64,000 nucleotides of DNA. Origin: Paeniglutamicibacter kerguelensis (GTDB lineage Bacteria; Actinomycetota; Actinomycetes; Actinomycetales; Micrococcaceae). Under the pieces are notes generated by a model. It was given only the letters and a program-made list of their open reading frames with translations. It was not told where the DNA came from and did not search any database. The stretch's first letter is position 1, and the number at the start of each line of letters is the position of its first letter. Below, piece by piece: positions 1-8,126 of the stretch. Where the stretch lies: assembly GCF_017876535.1 (NCBI RefSeq), contig NZ_JAGIOF010000001.1, positions 310,001 through 374,000 on the forward strand, written 5' to 3'. The position numbers were made by a program, and so were the translations under genes.

Positions 1-170
1 TCAGCGGGGTGATTGTGGGAGGTGCCACCATGCTGGCGGTCTTCATCCTTTTGTTTGCGCTTCCGCGCATCATCAAACCCAGTCTTTCGCTGTCGGATCC
101 CGCCGACGAACCGGGCGCCGACGAGCCGGGCGCCGACGTGCCGGGCACCGACGTGCCGGGCACCGGTTAA
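1..170 (+). CDS. C-terminal end of a membrane protein with a repetitive acidic/proline tail (partial)
   Basis: The reading frame is open from the window edge to a TAA at 168-170. It encodes one hydrophobic segment (TMLAVFILLFALP), a short basic stretch (RIIKP) and then a soluble tail built of the pentapeptides ADEPG, ADEPG, ADVPG and TDVPG. This looks like the last transmembrane helix of a multi-pass protein followed by a cytoplasmic or extracellular tail. The family cannot be told from so short a piece. The gene ends just before a strong hairpin and converges on the ROK kinase gene. Confidence 0.55.
   Translation, partial: SGVIVGGATMLAVFILLFALPRIIKPSLSLSDPADEPGADEPGADVPGTDVPGTG
105..164 (+). 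repeat. Four tandem 15-bp coding repeats
   Basis: Four in-frame 15-bp units start at 105, 120, 135 and 150. The first two share GACGA(A/G)CCGGGCGCC and the last two are identical (GACGTGCCGGGCACC). They encode the D-E/V-P-G-A/T tail of the membrane protein. Paired identical units suggest recent slippage duplication. Confidence 0.8.
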
Positions 171-175
171 ACACC

Positions 176-220
176 GGCGGGCGGTGCGATCCTCGTTTTT
201 CGAGGGTCGCACCGCCCGCC
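176..220. terminator. Bidirectional terminator between convergent genes
   Basis: A near-perfect inverted repeat of about 20 bp per arm (GGCGGGCGGTGCGA ... TCGCACCGCCCGCC) has a TTTTT in its loop. It lies between the stop of the membrane-protein gene and the stop of the ROK kinase gene, so it can serve both strands. Confidence 0.8.
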
Positions 221-244
221 GGGCATGCCTGGCCTGGTTGAGTT

Positions 245-1144
245 TTAGAGCAACGAGTCGGCGAACTGCGAGGCGCCGATGGCCACAGCGTCGGTTCCCA
301 GTTCGCTCCGGAGAACCTGGACGGGGTTTCCGGAAATGGGAGGGGTCCTGCGCAGGGAGGCGTCCATGGCCGGCTGCAAAAGATCCCACGCATGGGCCAC
401 GCCGCCGCCGATGATGAGCGCCGAGACATCCAGGATCCCCGATATCATCAGCGCTGCCTTCGCCAGCCCCGCACCCGCGTCGGCAAACAGCCCCGCGGCG
501 ATGTCGTCGCCCTCCCGGGCCAGCCGGGCCACGTCCTTGGTGCTGATGGAGTCACCCGTCGCCAGGGCATAAAGCGAGGCGATGGAGCGGCCAGCGGCGA
601 TCGTCTCCAGGTGGCCCTTGCGGCCGCAGGTGCACAACCGGTCGCCGAAGCCGGGGATGTGGCCGATTTCCGCCGCGGCCCCGTTTTCCCCGGTATGCAG
701 GTCGGAGTTCAGGACCAGCCCGCCGCCCACGCCCGTTCCCAGGGCGATGCCGAAGAAGTTCTCCAGCCCCCGGCCGGCGCCGAAGCGCTGCTCGCCGAGC
801 ACGAAGGCGGCCACGTCGTTGCCGACGCTGACCGGCATGGACAGGCTCGCATTGAGCCTCTCGCCCAGTGGGTAGCCCTCCCAGCCCGTGAACGAATCAC
901 TGGCGGCCAGCACCACCCCGTCGGCGTCGATGACACCGGCGGCGCCCACCCCGGCAACGCGCGGGACCAGGCCTGAACGCTCCGTGGCCAGGGTTGCCAC
1001 CCGGCGGCAGGCCGCCACCATGGCATCCCCGCCGTGCTCGGCGGGCGTGTCGGTGCAGGCCCGGCCCTTGACGCTTCCATCGACATCCAGCACGACGGCG
1101 GAAATGCCGGTGCCGCCGATATCAATTCCCAGTCTTGGATACAC
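245..1144 (-). CDS. ROK-family sugar kinase
   Basis: A 299-residue ROK protein without an N-terminal helix-turn-helix, so it is more likely a kinase than a repressor. Visible features are the phosphate-binding DIGGT at residues 8-12, the catalytic GND (D110), the second glycine motif LGTGVGGG near 135-142, the EIGH motif at 159-162 and the zinc segment CTCGRKGH at 171-178. The last cysteine of the usual CxCGxxGC motif is His178 here, a conservative metal-ligand swap. Family members phosphorylate glucose, N-acetylglucosamine, N-acetylmannosamine or similar sugars, and the sequence does not settle which. It follows the ABC ATPase gene by 2 bp and is probably the last gene of the transporter operon, so the imported compound may carry a sugar or amino sugar. 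Confidence 0.85.
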   Translation of the reverse strand: MYPRLGIDIGGTGISAVVLDVDGSVKGRACTDTPAEHGGDAMVAACRRVATLATERSGLVPRVAGVGAAGVIDADGVVLAASDSFTGWEGYPLGERLNASLSMPVSVGNDVAAFVLGEQRFGAGRGLENFFGIALGTGVGGGLVLNSDLHTGENGAAAEIGHIPGFGDRLCTCGRKGHLETIAAGRSIASLYALATGDSISTKDVARLAREGDDIAAGLFADAGAGLAKAALMISGILDVSALIIGGGVAHAWDLLQPAMDASLRRTPPISGNPVQVLRSELGTDAVAIGASQFADSLL

Positions 1145-1146
1145 CG

Positions 1147-2886
1147 CTAGGAACCCCGGGTGCCGGAGGACAACAACAATGCGGTGCGCGCCTCGCGGCG
1201 CTGCCTTTGCACGATGGGGTTGGGCGATGGAACCGATGCCAGCAGGTGGCGGGTGTACGGCGCCTCCGGGCGCTGGAGCACCTTGGAGGAAAGGCCTGAC
1301 TCGATCACGTTTCCGTGCTGCATGACGGTGACGCGCTGGGACACCGAGTGCACCACCGCGAGGTCGTGGCTGATGAACAGGCAGCCGAAGCCGTGTTCCT
1401 TCTGCAGGTCGAGCAACAGGGTTAGCACCTCGTCCTGCACCGAGACGTCCAAGGCGCTGGTCGGCTCGTCGGCGATGAGCAGTTCCGGGGCCAGGGCCAG
1501 GGCGCGGGCCAGGCCGATGCGCTGGCGCTGGCCCCCGGAGAGCTCGTGCGGGTAGCGGTTGGCGTTGGCTGCCGGGAGGCGGACCGCCTCGAGCAGTTCG
1601 CGCACGCGGGCGTCGCGTTCGGCACGGCCCGGGCGCTTGCCGTTGACCCCGTGCATGACCAGTGGCTCGGCGATCGAGTCGCCCACCGTCATGCGCGGGT
1701 CAAGGGATCCGCCCGGATCCTGGAAGATGATGCCGATGCGCGAGCGCAGCTTGCGGATCTCGCGGGTCGAGGCCTTCAGCACGTTCCCACCGAAGAGGGT
1801 GATTTCGCCGCCGGTCACCGGGACCAGGCCCAGCGGGGCGCGGCCCAGCGTGGACTTGCCGGAGCCGGACTCGCCCACCAGGCCGACGATTTCGCCGCGG
1901 TTGATGACCAGGCCGGCCTGGTTGACGGCGCGCAGCTTGCGTCCGCCGCTGGTGTAGTCGACGCAGACCTCGCGCATGTCCAGCACCGGATCGACCAGCG
2001 GGGAGTTCCCTGCAGGCTCCGCGTGGCGCGGTTCGCCGGTGCGTTCCTCGGCGAAGATGGCATCCCACTGGGCCTCGGGAAGCGTCGGAACCGCCGCCAG
2101 CAACGCCTGGGTGTAGGGCTCCGCCGGTTCGGTGAGCACCTGGACGGTGGTGCCGGTTTCGATGACCTTGCCGGCGTTCATGACAACCACGCGGTCCGAC
2201 AAGTCGGCGACGACGCCCATGTTGTGGGTGATCAGCAGCAACGCGGTGTTGGTTTCCTTCACCAGGTTGCGCAGCAGCTCGAGGATCTCCGCCTGGACCG
2301 TCACGTCGAGCGCCGTGGTGGGCTCGTCGGCGATGATCAGCGTCGGGTCGCAGGCCAGCGCGATGGCGATGACCACGCGCTGGCGCTGGCCGCCGGAGAG
2401 CTGGTGCGGGAAGTTCCGCGCCTTGACGGCCGGGTCCGGGATGCCCACCCGGTCCAGCAGTTCCACGGCGCGGGCCATGGCCTCGGCCTTGGAGAGGCCG
2501 CGGTGGTTCAGGATGGCCTCGGCGACCTGCTTGCCGACCTTCATGGAGGGGTTCAGCGCGGTCATCGGCTCCTGGAACACCATGGAAACCACGTTGCCGC
2601 GCTTGGAGTCCATGTCCGCCTCGGAGGCGTTCAGGACGTCGTGGCCGTCGACCTCGACCACACCGGCGGTGCGGGCGGTGGAGGGCAGCAGCGCCATGGT
2701 GGTGAGCGAGGTGATGGTCTTGCCGCTGCCGGATTCGCCGACGACGGCCAGCACCTCGCCGCGGTCCACGGAGAAGGAAACCCCGCGCACCGCGTTGACG
2801 ACGCCGTTCTTGGTCTTGAAGTCCACGACGAGGTTTTCGACCTTCAGCGCCGGGACGTTGGGAGTATCTAGGAGAATGCTGGTCAT
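1147..2886 (-). CDS. Fused dipeptide/oligopeptide ABC transporter ATPase (DppD-DppF type)
   Basis: A 579-residue protein with two complete ABC cassettes, the cytoplasmic motor of a peptide-type importer. Cassette 1 has Walker A GESGSGKT (50-57), signature LSGGQRQR (163-170) and Walker B IIADEPT (184-190). Cassette 2 has Walker [10 protein letters not shown] (338-346), LSGGQRQR (449-456) and LIADEPT (470-476). The EPYTQALL and APYTRHLL segments after each cassette are typical of the oligopeptide_HPY C-terminal extension. The ATG overlaps the stop of the upstream permease gene (ATGA), showing translational coupling. Both cassettes look catalytically intact. The substrate cannot be read from the ATPase. 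Confidence 0.92.
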   Translation of the reverse strand: MTSILLDTPNVPALKVENLVVDFKTKNGVVNAVRGVSFSVDRGEVLAVVGESGSGKTITSLTTMALLPSTARTAGVVEVDGHDVLNASEADMDSKRGNVVSMVFQEPMTALNPSMKVGKQVAEAILNHRGLSKAEAMARAVELLDRVGIPDPAVKARNFPHQLSGGQRQRVVIAIALACDPTLIIADEPTTALDVTVQAEILELLRNLVKETNTALLLITHNMGVVADLSDRVVVMNAGKVIETGTTVQVLTEPAEPYTQALLAAVPTLPEAQWDAIFAEERTGEPRHAEPAGNSPLVDPVLDMREVCVDYTSGGRKLRAVNQAGLVINRGEIVGLVGESGSGKSTLGRAPLGLVPVTGGEITLFGGNVLKASTREIRKLRSRIGIIFQDPGGSLDPRMTVGDSIAEPLVMHGVNGKRPGRAERDARVRELLEAVRLPAANANRYPHELSGGQRQRIGLARALALAPELLIADEPTSALDVSVQDEVLTLLLDLQKEHGFGCLFISHDLAVVHSVSQRVTVMQHGNVIESGLSSKVLQRPEAPYTRHLLASVPSPNPIVQRQRREARTALLLSSGTRGS

Positions 2887-3764
2887 GACTGGCCTCGTAC
2901 ATCAAACATGTCGCGCAGGCCGTCACCAATGAAGTTGAAGGCGCTGACGATCAAAACAATGGCAATACCTGCGGGGAAGATCAGCCACCAGGCGCCGGAG
3001 TACACCGAGGAGATGCCGTCGGTGAGCATGGCTCCCCAGTCGGTCGCCGGCGGCTGCAGGCCCATGCCCAGGAAGCTCACGTAGGCGATCAGCAGGATCG
3101 CGTCGGCAACCTGGAAGGTCGCGTTGACCACCACGGTACCGATGGTGTTGGGGATGATGTGGCGCAGGATCGCGCGGGCGTTACTGCCGCCGGTGGCCTT
3201 GATGGCCAGCACGTAGTCGCGGCTTTTCAGCGACAGCGCCTCGGCCCGGGTCAGGCGGGCCGGGACCAGCCAGGACACGGCGCCGATGATCAGCACCATC
3301 ATCCATTCGCTCGGGCGGACGATCGCGGAGATGACAAGCAGCAGGAAGATGCCCGGGATGGCGATGCCGGCGTCGACGATGCGCATCATGGTGGCATCGA
3401 CCCGGCCGCCCATGTAGCCGGCGACCGAACCCCAGAGGGTTCCCAGGATGGTGGCGAGCACGCCCGCGGCCAGGCCGACCAGGATGGAGGTGCGGCCGGC
3501 GATCATCAGGCGGCCCAGCACGTCGTAGCCCAGGCCGTCGGTGCCCAGCGGGTGGCCGTTTTCGCCCGGCTTGAGGTCCGCCTGCATGAGGTTGGTGGAG
3601 ACCTGCTCCGTTTGGTAGACCAGCGGCCCGATGAAGCTGAAGATCATCAGGGCGACGACGATGACAACGCCGATGACCGCGAGCTTGTTGGAGAAGAACT
3701 GGCGCACCGCGCGGGCGGCGGGGGACTTCGGGGAAGCCGAACGGCTCAGGGTTGCTGTACTCAC
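2883..3764 (-). CDS. Peptide-type ABC transporter permease (DppC-like)
   Basis: An inner-membrane permease of 293 residues. The start is taken as GTG at 3764 because it overlaps the stop of the upstream permease (GTGA) and follows GGAGGT. A longer frame reading back to 3860 would lie inside the upstream gene. It shows an N-terminal helix (LAVIGVVIVVALMIFSFIG), a periplasmic loop with HPLGTDGLGYDVLGR typical of DppC/OppC, further helices and the EAA-like cytoplasmic loop DYVLAIKATGGSNARAILRH that docks to the ATPase. It would form the heterodimeric channel with the adjacent DppB-like protein. Confidence 0.9.
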   Translation of the reverse strand: MSTATLSRSASPKSPAARAVRQFFSNKLAVIGVVIVVALMIFSFIGPLVYQTEQVSTNLMQADLKPGENGHPLGTDGLGYDVLGRLMIAGRTSILVGLAAGVLATILGTLWGSVAGYMGGRVDATMMRIVDAGIAIPGIFLLLVISAIVRPSEWMMVLIIGAVSWLVPARLTRAEALSLKSRDYVLAIKATGGSNARAILRHIIPNTIGTVVVNATFQVADAILLIAYVSFLGMGLQPPATDWGAMLTDGISSVYSGAWWLIFPAGIAIVLIVSAFNFIGDGLRDMFDVRGQS

Positions 3765-4762
3765 TTGACACCTCCACGGGCGCGGGGATCGAGAATGAAC
3801 TGGGTGATGTCTGCGAGCAGCGAGCCGATGACCGTGGCCACGGAGATGACCAGCACGCAACCCAGCAGGACCGGGAAGTCGGTGGTCTGCGCCGCGTTCC
3901 AGAAGAGCAGGCCCATGCCCGGGTAGTTGAAGAGCTGTTCGACGACCAGTGCGCCGCCGAACATGACGGGCAGGTAGTAGCCGAGCATCGTGACCACGGG
4001 GGTCAGCGAGTTGCGCAGCACGTGGCGGGAGACGACCTTGGCCATCGGGGTGCCCTTGGCGCGGGCGGTGCGGACGTAGTCCTCATGCAGGTTGTCGATC
4101 GTCGCCGAACGCATGTAGCGCGAGAACGTCGCCACGCCGGCCAGGCCGCTGGTGAGGATCGGAAGGATCATTTCCCTGGGCTGGGACAGGACCTCGGCCA
4201 CGGTGTCTCCCTGCGGCGCGCTGGCCGGAAGCCAGCCGAGGTACTGCGAGAAGAACATGATCAGCAGCAGGCCCAGGAAGAAGCTCGGGGTGGAGTAGAC
4301 CACGAAGTTCAGCCCGGTCATCACGTAGTCGAAGGCCTTGTTGCGGCGCAACGCCTGGGCCATGCCCAGCGGGATGGCGACCAGCAGGGCGCCGATGATC
4401 GCGGCGACGGCCAGGACCATGGTCTTGGGCAGGCGCTGGGCGATGAGCGCGGAGACATCGGTGTTCATGACGAACGAACGGCCCAGGTCACCCTGCAGCC
4501 ACTGGCCCACGTAGTTGAAGTACTGCTGGATGAGCGGCAGGTCGAAACCCTGCTCGTGGTTGAAAGCCGCGATTTGGGCTTCGGTGGCCTGCTGGCCCAG
4601 GATGCCGCGGGCGGGACCGCCGGGCAGGGCCTGGAGCAGCAGGAACACAATAACCGAGACGATCGCGATGACGACCGCCGCCTGCACAAGTCTTTTGGCT
4701 AAAAACCAACTGAACAGCCGAATCCCTGAGCTATCGCGAATGGCGGTGGTTGTGGTCGACAT
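3761..4762 (-). CDS. Peptide-type ABC transporter permease (DppB-like)
   Basis: A 333-residue multi-helix permease. After a short cytoplasmic N-terminus there is a first helix near residues 28-46 (AAVVIAIVSVIVFLLL) ending in the LPGGP motif seen in DppB proteins. A periplasmic domain follows, then five more helices and the EAA loop EDYVRTARAKGTPMAKVVSR. It is translated just after the binding-protein gene and overlaps the DppC-like start by 4 bp, so the genes are co-transcribed. It partners the DppC-like permease and the fused ATPase. Confidence 0.9.
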   Translation of the reverse strand: MSTTTTAIRDSSGIRLFSWFLAKRLVQAAVVIAIVSVIVFLLLQALPGGPARGILGQQATEAQIAAFNHEQGFDLPLIQQYFNYVGQWLQGDLGRSFVMNTDVSALIAQRLPKTMVLAVAAIIGALLVAIPLGMAQALRRNKAFDYVMTGLNFVVYSTPSFFLGLLLIMFFSQYLGWLPASAPQGDTVAEVLSQPREMILPILTSGLAGVATFSRYMRSATIDNLHEDYVRTARAKGTPMAKVVSRHVLRNSLTPVVTMLGYYLPVMFGGALVVEQLFNYPGMGLLFWNAAQTTDFPVLLGCVLVISVATVIGSLLADITQFILDPRARGGVK

Positions 4763-4819
4763 CGACGATTCTCCCTTCTTGGTGGGCCGAAGCCCGGTTG
4801 TTGGACTAGTTAGCCCGAA

Positions 4820-6661
4820 TTACTTGTTCCAACCCCAACGCTGCGGGAAGAAGTTGGCGGTCGGGTCCTGCGTGGTGCCGACCATGCCGTCGCGGATGAC
4901 CGAAACCTGGTAGACCGGGTTCGGCAGCCACATCACCGGCAGCTGTTCGGCCAACAGGGCCGAGTACTTCTGCATGGTGGCCGGGTCGTTGGTGACCAGG
5001 GCATCGTCCATGAGCTTGTCGGCCCCGGTGTTCGAGTAGTTGCCGAAGTTCACCGAGGCGTCGGTGGCAAAGATGCGCTCGCCGGTCGGGTAGGCCGGGA
5101 AGTACCAGGAGCCGGCGGCACCGAAGTAGGAGAATTCCCAGTCGCAGTCGGCCGAGTCGGCCTCGCACGGGGCGGTGCGGTTCAGCACGGTGTTCAGCGG
5201 GGCGCGGTCGAAGGTGACTGCAACGCCGATGTCGCGGAAGGAGGACTGCATGGCGGCGAACTGCTTGTCTGCCTCGTCCGAGCCGGATTGGACCATCATG
5301 GTCATTTCCATCTTGGTGCCCTTTTCGACGCCTTCGCCGCACTGGTTCTCGGCGGTGCCGGCTTCCTCGCACACCAGGACGCCGTCGGCTCCCGGCTTCC
5401 AACCGTGGTCGGCGAAGAGCTTCTTGGACTTCTCGATGTCGAACGGGTACGGGTTGTTCTTCTGGGCGTCCGAGAGGTACGGCGACGGGATGTCCTGCGG
5501 AACCGGGCCGTAGACCGGGTTTGCCCCGTCCTTCCAGACCACCTTGGAGATGGTGGGCTGGTCGATGGCGGACTGCAGCGCCTGGCGCACATAGAGCTGC
5601 TTGTAGGTGGTGCCCATCTTCGGGTTGTTGAAGTTGTAGGGCATGTAGGTGACTGCCCAGCCTTCCCACGGATCGATCTGGTAACCGTTGGACTCGAACT
5701 GGGTCTTCTGGTCCATCAGCGAGGTGGGGATGTAACCGTAGTCGACGCCCTTGGAGCGCAACAGGTTGACTTCGGCGTCGGCCGAGGTGAACGGAAGCAG
5801 GTTCACGGTGGTGACCTGGGCGGCGTCCTTGCCGTCGTACTTCTCGTTCTTGCTCAGCGTGGTCTTGCCGGCGTTGTCAAAGGCGCCAAGGGCGAACGGA
5901 CCGGAGACCGTCTTCCACAGCGGGTTGGTGGCGTAGGAGGCCATGTCTTCGGAGTTCTTGACCAGGTAGGAGAAGATCTCCTTGGCACCGGCCTCGGTGC
6001 GGTCGGCATCGCCGACCTTGCCCTCGTCGCTGGTCTTGGCCCAGGCGTGGTGCGGCAGCGGGCGGATCGAGATCAGCTGCGTGGAAGACATCCAGTCCTG
6101 GTTGTAGACCTTGTCAAAGTTCAGGGTGAAGGTCTTGTCATCGGTGTAGTCGATCTTGGTGATGTTGTCCGGAAGACGGCCTTCCTTGTAGCCGCCCCAG
6201 GTTTCCTTGTTCGCCTTGATGAGGTTGAACCAGAACTCGACGTCGCGCGTGGTGATGGCGGTGCCATCGGACCAGTGCATGTCGCGCAGGTGGAAGGTGA
6301 CCGACTTGCCGTTGGCTGCGTAATCCATATTGTCGGCGATGCCCGTTTCCAGGTCCAGCTTCATCTCGCCCTTGGAGCCGTCGAAGGTCATCAGCGGGGA
6401 CCAGATGGACTGGGAGATGGAGTAGTTGTGGGTCGCCATCTTGCCGGCGGTGCCGATCGGAAGGATCCAGTTGGGGGTTGCATTCGGGGGAAGTGCGTAG
6501 TTGATCGTGTCGGTATCGACGCCTGCCGCTACCTTGGCTGCGCTGCCCGAAGCGCCGGATGTTTCACCAGCACCGCCACCGGCGCAGCCGGTGAGCAGCA
6601 ATGCGAAAGCGGTGATGCCCGCGGCAAGACCAACTTTCAAACGTTTGCGATCGTTAGACAT
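4820..6661 (-). CDS. Family 5 solute-binding lipoprotein of peptide ABC transporter
   Basis: A 613-residue extracytoplasmic binding protein anchored by a lipobox (LLTGC, lipidated Cys26). The start at 6661 is chosen because the lipoprotein signal begins there and AGGAGA lies 9 nt upstream. The open frame continues back over the divergent regulator gene but that part is antisense. SBP_bac_5 features are the early segment on transport through a state with TFHLRD and SDGTAITTRDVEFWFN, and the C-terminal ATMQKYSALLAEQLPVMWLP. It is a little longer than most DppA/OppA proteins. It should capture peptides or glycopeptides and deliver them to the permease pair encoded downstream. Confidence 0.9.
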   Translation of the reverse strand: MSNDRKRLKVGLAAGITAFALLLTGCAGGGAGETSGASGSAAKVAAGVDTDTINYALPPNATPNWILPIGTAGKMATHNYSISQSIWSPLMTFDGSKGEMKLDLETGIADNMDYAANGKSVTFHLRDMHWSDGTAITTRDVEFWFNLIKANKETWGGYKEGRLPDNITKIDYTDDKTFTLNFDKVYNQDWMSSTQLISIRPLPHHAWAKTSDEGKVGDADRTEAGAKEIFSYLVKNSEDMASYATNPLWKTVSGPFALGAFDNAGKTTLSKNEKYDGKDAAQVTTVNLLPFTSADAEVNLLRSKGVDYGYIPTSLMDQKTQFESNGYQIDPWEGWAVTYMPYNFNNPKMGTTYKQLYVRQALQSAIDQPTISKVVWKDGANPVYGPVPQDIPSPYLSDAQKNNPYPFDIEKSKKLFADHGWKPGADGVLVCEEAGTAENQCGEGVEKGTKMEMTMMVQSGSDEADKQFAAMQSSFRDIGVAVTFDRAPLNTVLNRTAPCEADSADCDWEFSYFGAAGSWYFPAYPTGERIFATDASVNFGNYSNTGADKLMDDALVTNDPATMQKYSALLAEQLPVMWLPNPVYQVSVIRDGMVGTTQDPTANFFPQRWGWNK

Positions 6662-6877
6662 TGAGCGATCTCTCCTGAAGTAGATGTGGGGGTGCTGCCA
6701 TAACTCGATTAATTCGCCATCGAACAAAGTATGATCTGAAATGGATGAACTATGTGTAATATAGAGCACAAGTAGGGTCCTGCGCATCTCGGAAAGATAA
6801 CGATTCGAATCGAATAGGCGAAAAACCCCTGCTGAGACGCCAAAGTCAGAAGTTATGCGAATCGAAAGAAGTTGCCC
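6662..6877. promoter_or_regulatory. Divergent promoter region with palindromic candidate ROK operator
   Basis: This 216-bp gap separates the binding-protein gene from the ROK regulator gene and must hold both promoters. It is AT-richer than its surroundings. A perfect 12-bp palindrome, CGATTCGAATCG, sits at 6801-6812. The half-site CGAATCGA occurs there (6806-6813) and again at 6858-6865, and an imperfect CGATTAATTCG lies at 6706-6716. These are the best candidates for binding sites of the adjacent ROK repressor. This is inference from repeat structure and position. Confidence 0.5.
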
Positions 6878-8038
6878 ATGAGCACCGGAGACCTTGCAGT
6901 TGACGTACTGCGCAGAATTGCCGTGGAACCGGTCACCCGCTCGTCCCTGGCCAAGGAAATGGGCCTGGCCCCCTCCACCATCTCGGCAAAGATCAACGAC
7001 CTGATGGAGGCCGGCCTTGTCCAGGAGGGCGGCTCCGCCCCCTCCCGCGGCGGACGGCCCGGGCGACTGCTCTCGATTTCCTACCAAACCGGCCGGGTGG
7101 CCGTGATCTCCATGGGCGCCAAGCACGCGCACCTGGGGCTCTCCGATCTTTCCCGTGCCATCCTGTCCACCACGTCGATAGCCATCGACGTGACCCAGGG
7201 TCCCGAGGCGACGGTCGAGCTGCTGGCCGCGGGAATCCGTTCCATGCTGGAGGCCGACGGCGGCGACCTGCTTTCGGTCGGCATCTGCCTGCCCGGCCCC
7301 GTCGATGCCGTGCGCCGCGTCGTGGTGGCACCCTCGCGCATGCCGGGCTGGCACAACCAGGATGTCGGCGCGCTGCTCGAGGCGGCGCTCGGCGTCCCGG
7401 CCATCACAGACAACGATGCAAACCTCGCGGCGCTGGGGGAGTACCTCTCGCGTCCGGACGCGGCCGCGAACTCCATCACCGTGCTGGCCGGCACCGGAGT
7501 GGGCACCGGCATCATGGTCGGTGGCCAGCTGTACCGGGGCTCCACCTACGCCTCCGGTGACATCACCCACACCAAGGTCGAGGCCGCGGCAGACCGCATG
7601 TGTTCCTGCGGAAACCGCGGCTGCCTGGAAACCATCGCCTCCGGTGCCGCAATAGTGCGCGACCTGGCCAAGGTCGGCATCGAGACCAGCGACATCTTCG
7701 AGGTCCTTGACATGGTCCGCGACGGTGACCCGACCGCAAACGGCGTGGTGCGAGAGGCCGGCCGCCAGCTCGGCCTGGCGCTGAGCACCGTCGTGAACTT
7801 CTTCAACCCCGGAGACGTCTACCTCGCCGGAGCACTGTCCGGCGCCAGCGTCTACGTGGCGGCCGTCCGCTCCCAGCTCTACGAACGCTGCCTTCCGCTG
7901 GCCACGGCCGGATTGCGCGTCGAGGCGGCGCACGCGGGAAGCGAGGCCGGACTCGTCGGCGCCGCGGAACTGGCCATCATCCACCTGCTGAACCAGCCGA
8001 CCCTTCCGGCCAGGTTCTCCGAATCCACCGGCGCCTGA
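6878..8038 (+). CDS. ROK-family transcriptional repressor
   Basis: A 386-residue protein (TTG at 6872 is an alternative start) with an N-terminal winged helix-turn-helix at about residues 8-55 (VTRSSLAKEMGLAPSTISAK) joined to a ROK sugar-binding domain. The ROK part keeps the zinc motif CSCGNRGCLE and the ND(A/N) and TGVGTGIMVGG signatures, so it can probably bind a sugar or sugar phosphate. NagC/Mlc/XylR-type relatives repress nearby transport and catabolic genes until their ligand appears. It is divergent from the ABC operon and is the first gene of a unit with the M81 peptidase and cutC, which makes it the likely controller of both arms. Confidence 0.88.
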   Translation: MSTGDLAVDVLRRIAVEPVTRSSLAKEMGLAPSTISAKINDLMEAGLVQEGGSAPSRGGRPGRLLSISYQTGRVAVISMGAKHAHLGLSDLSRAILSTTSIAIDVTQGPEATVELLAAGIRSMLEADGGDLLSVGICLPGPVDAVRRVVVAPSRMPGWHNQDVGALLEAALGVPAITDNDANLAALGEYLSRPDAAANSITVLAGTGVGTGIMVGGQLYRGSTYASGDITHTKVEAAADRMCSCGNRGCLETIASGAAIVRDLAKVGIETSDIFEVLDMVRDGDPTANGVVREAGRQLGLALSTVVNFFNPGDVYLAGALSGASVYVAAVRSQLYERCLPLATAGLRVEAAHAGSEAGLVGAAELAIIHLLNQPTLPARFSESTGA

Positions 8039-8126
8039 ACGTCCCGGCGGCCAAGGCTTTTGCCCGCCCCGTAGTTTCAACACCCCAAAATATGTACCCC
8101 TCGTTTGCACAAGGAGCCCCACTCTC

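Noticed and set aside
1546..2871. Long plus-strand frame opposite the first ABC ATPase
   Set aside because: It is a GC-rich shadow of the ATPase. Its protein is low-complexity (H, D, V, G) and has no motif.
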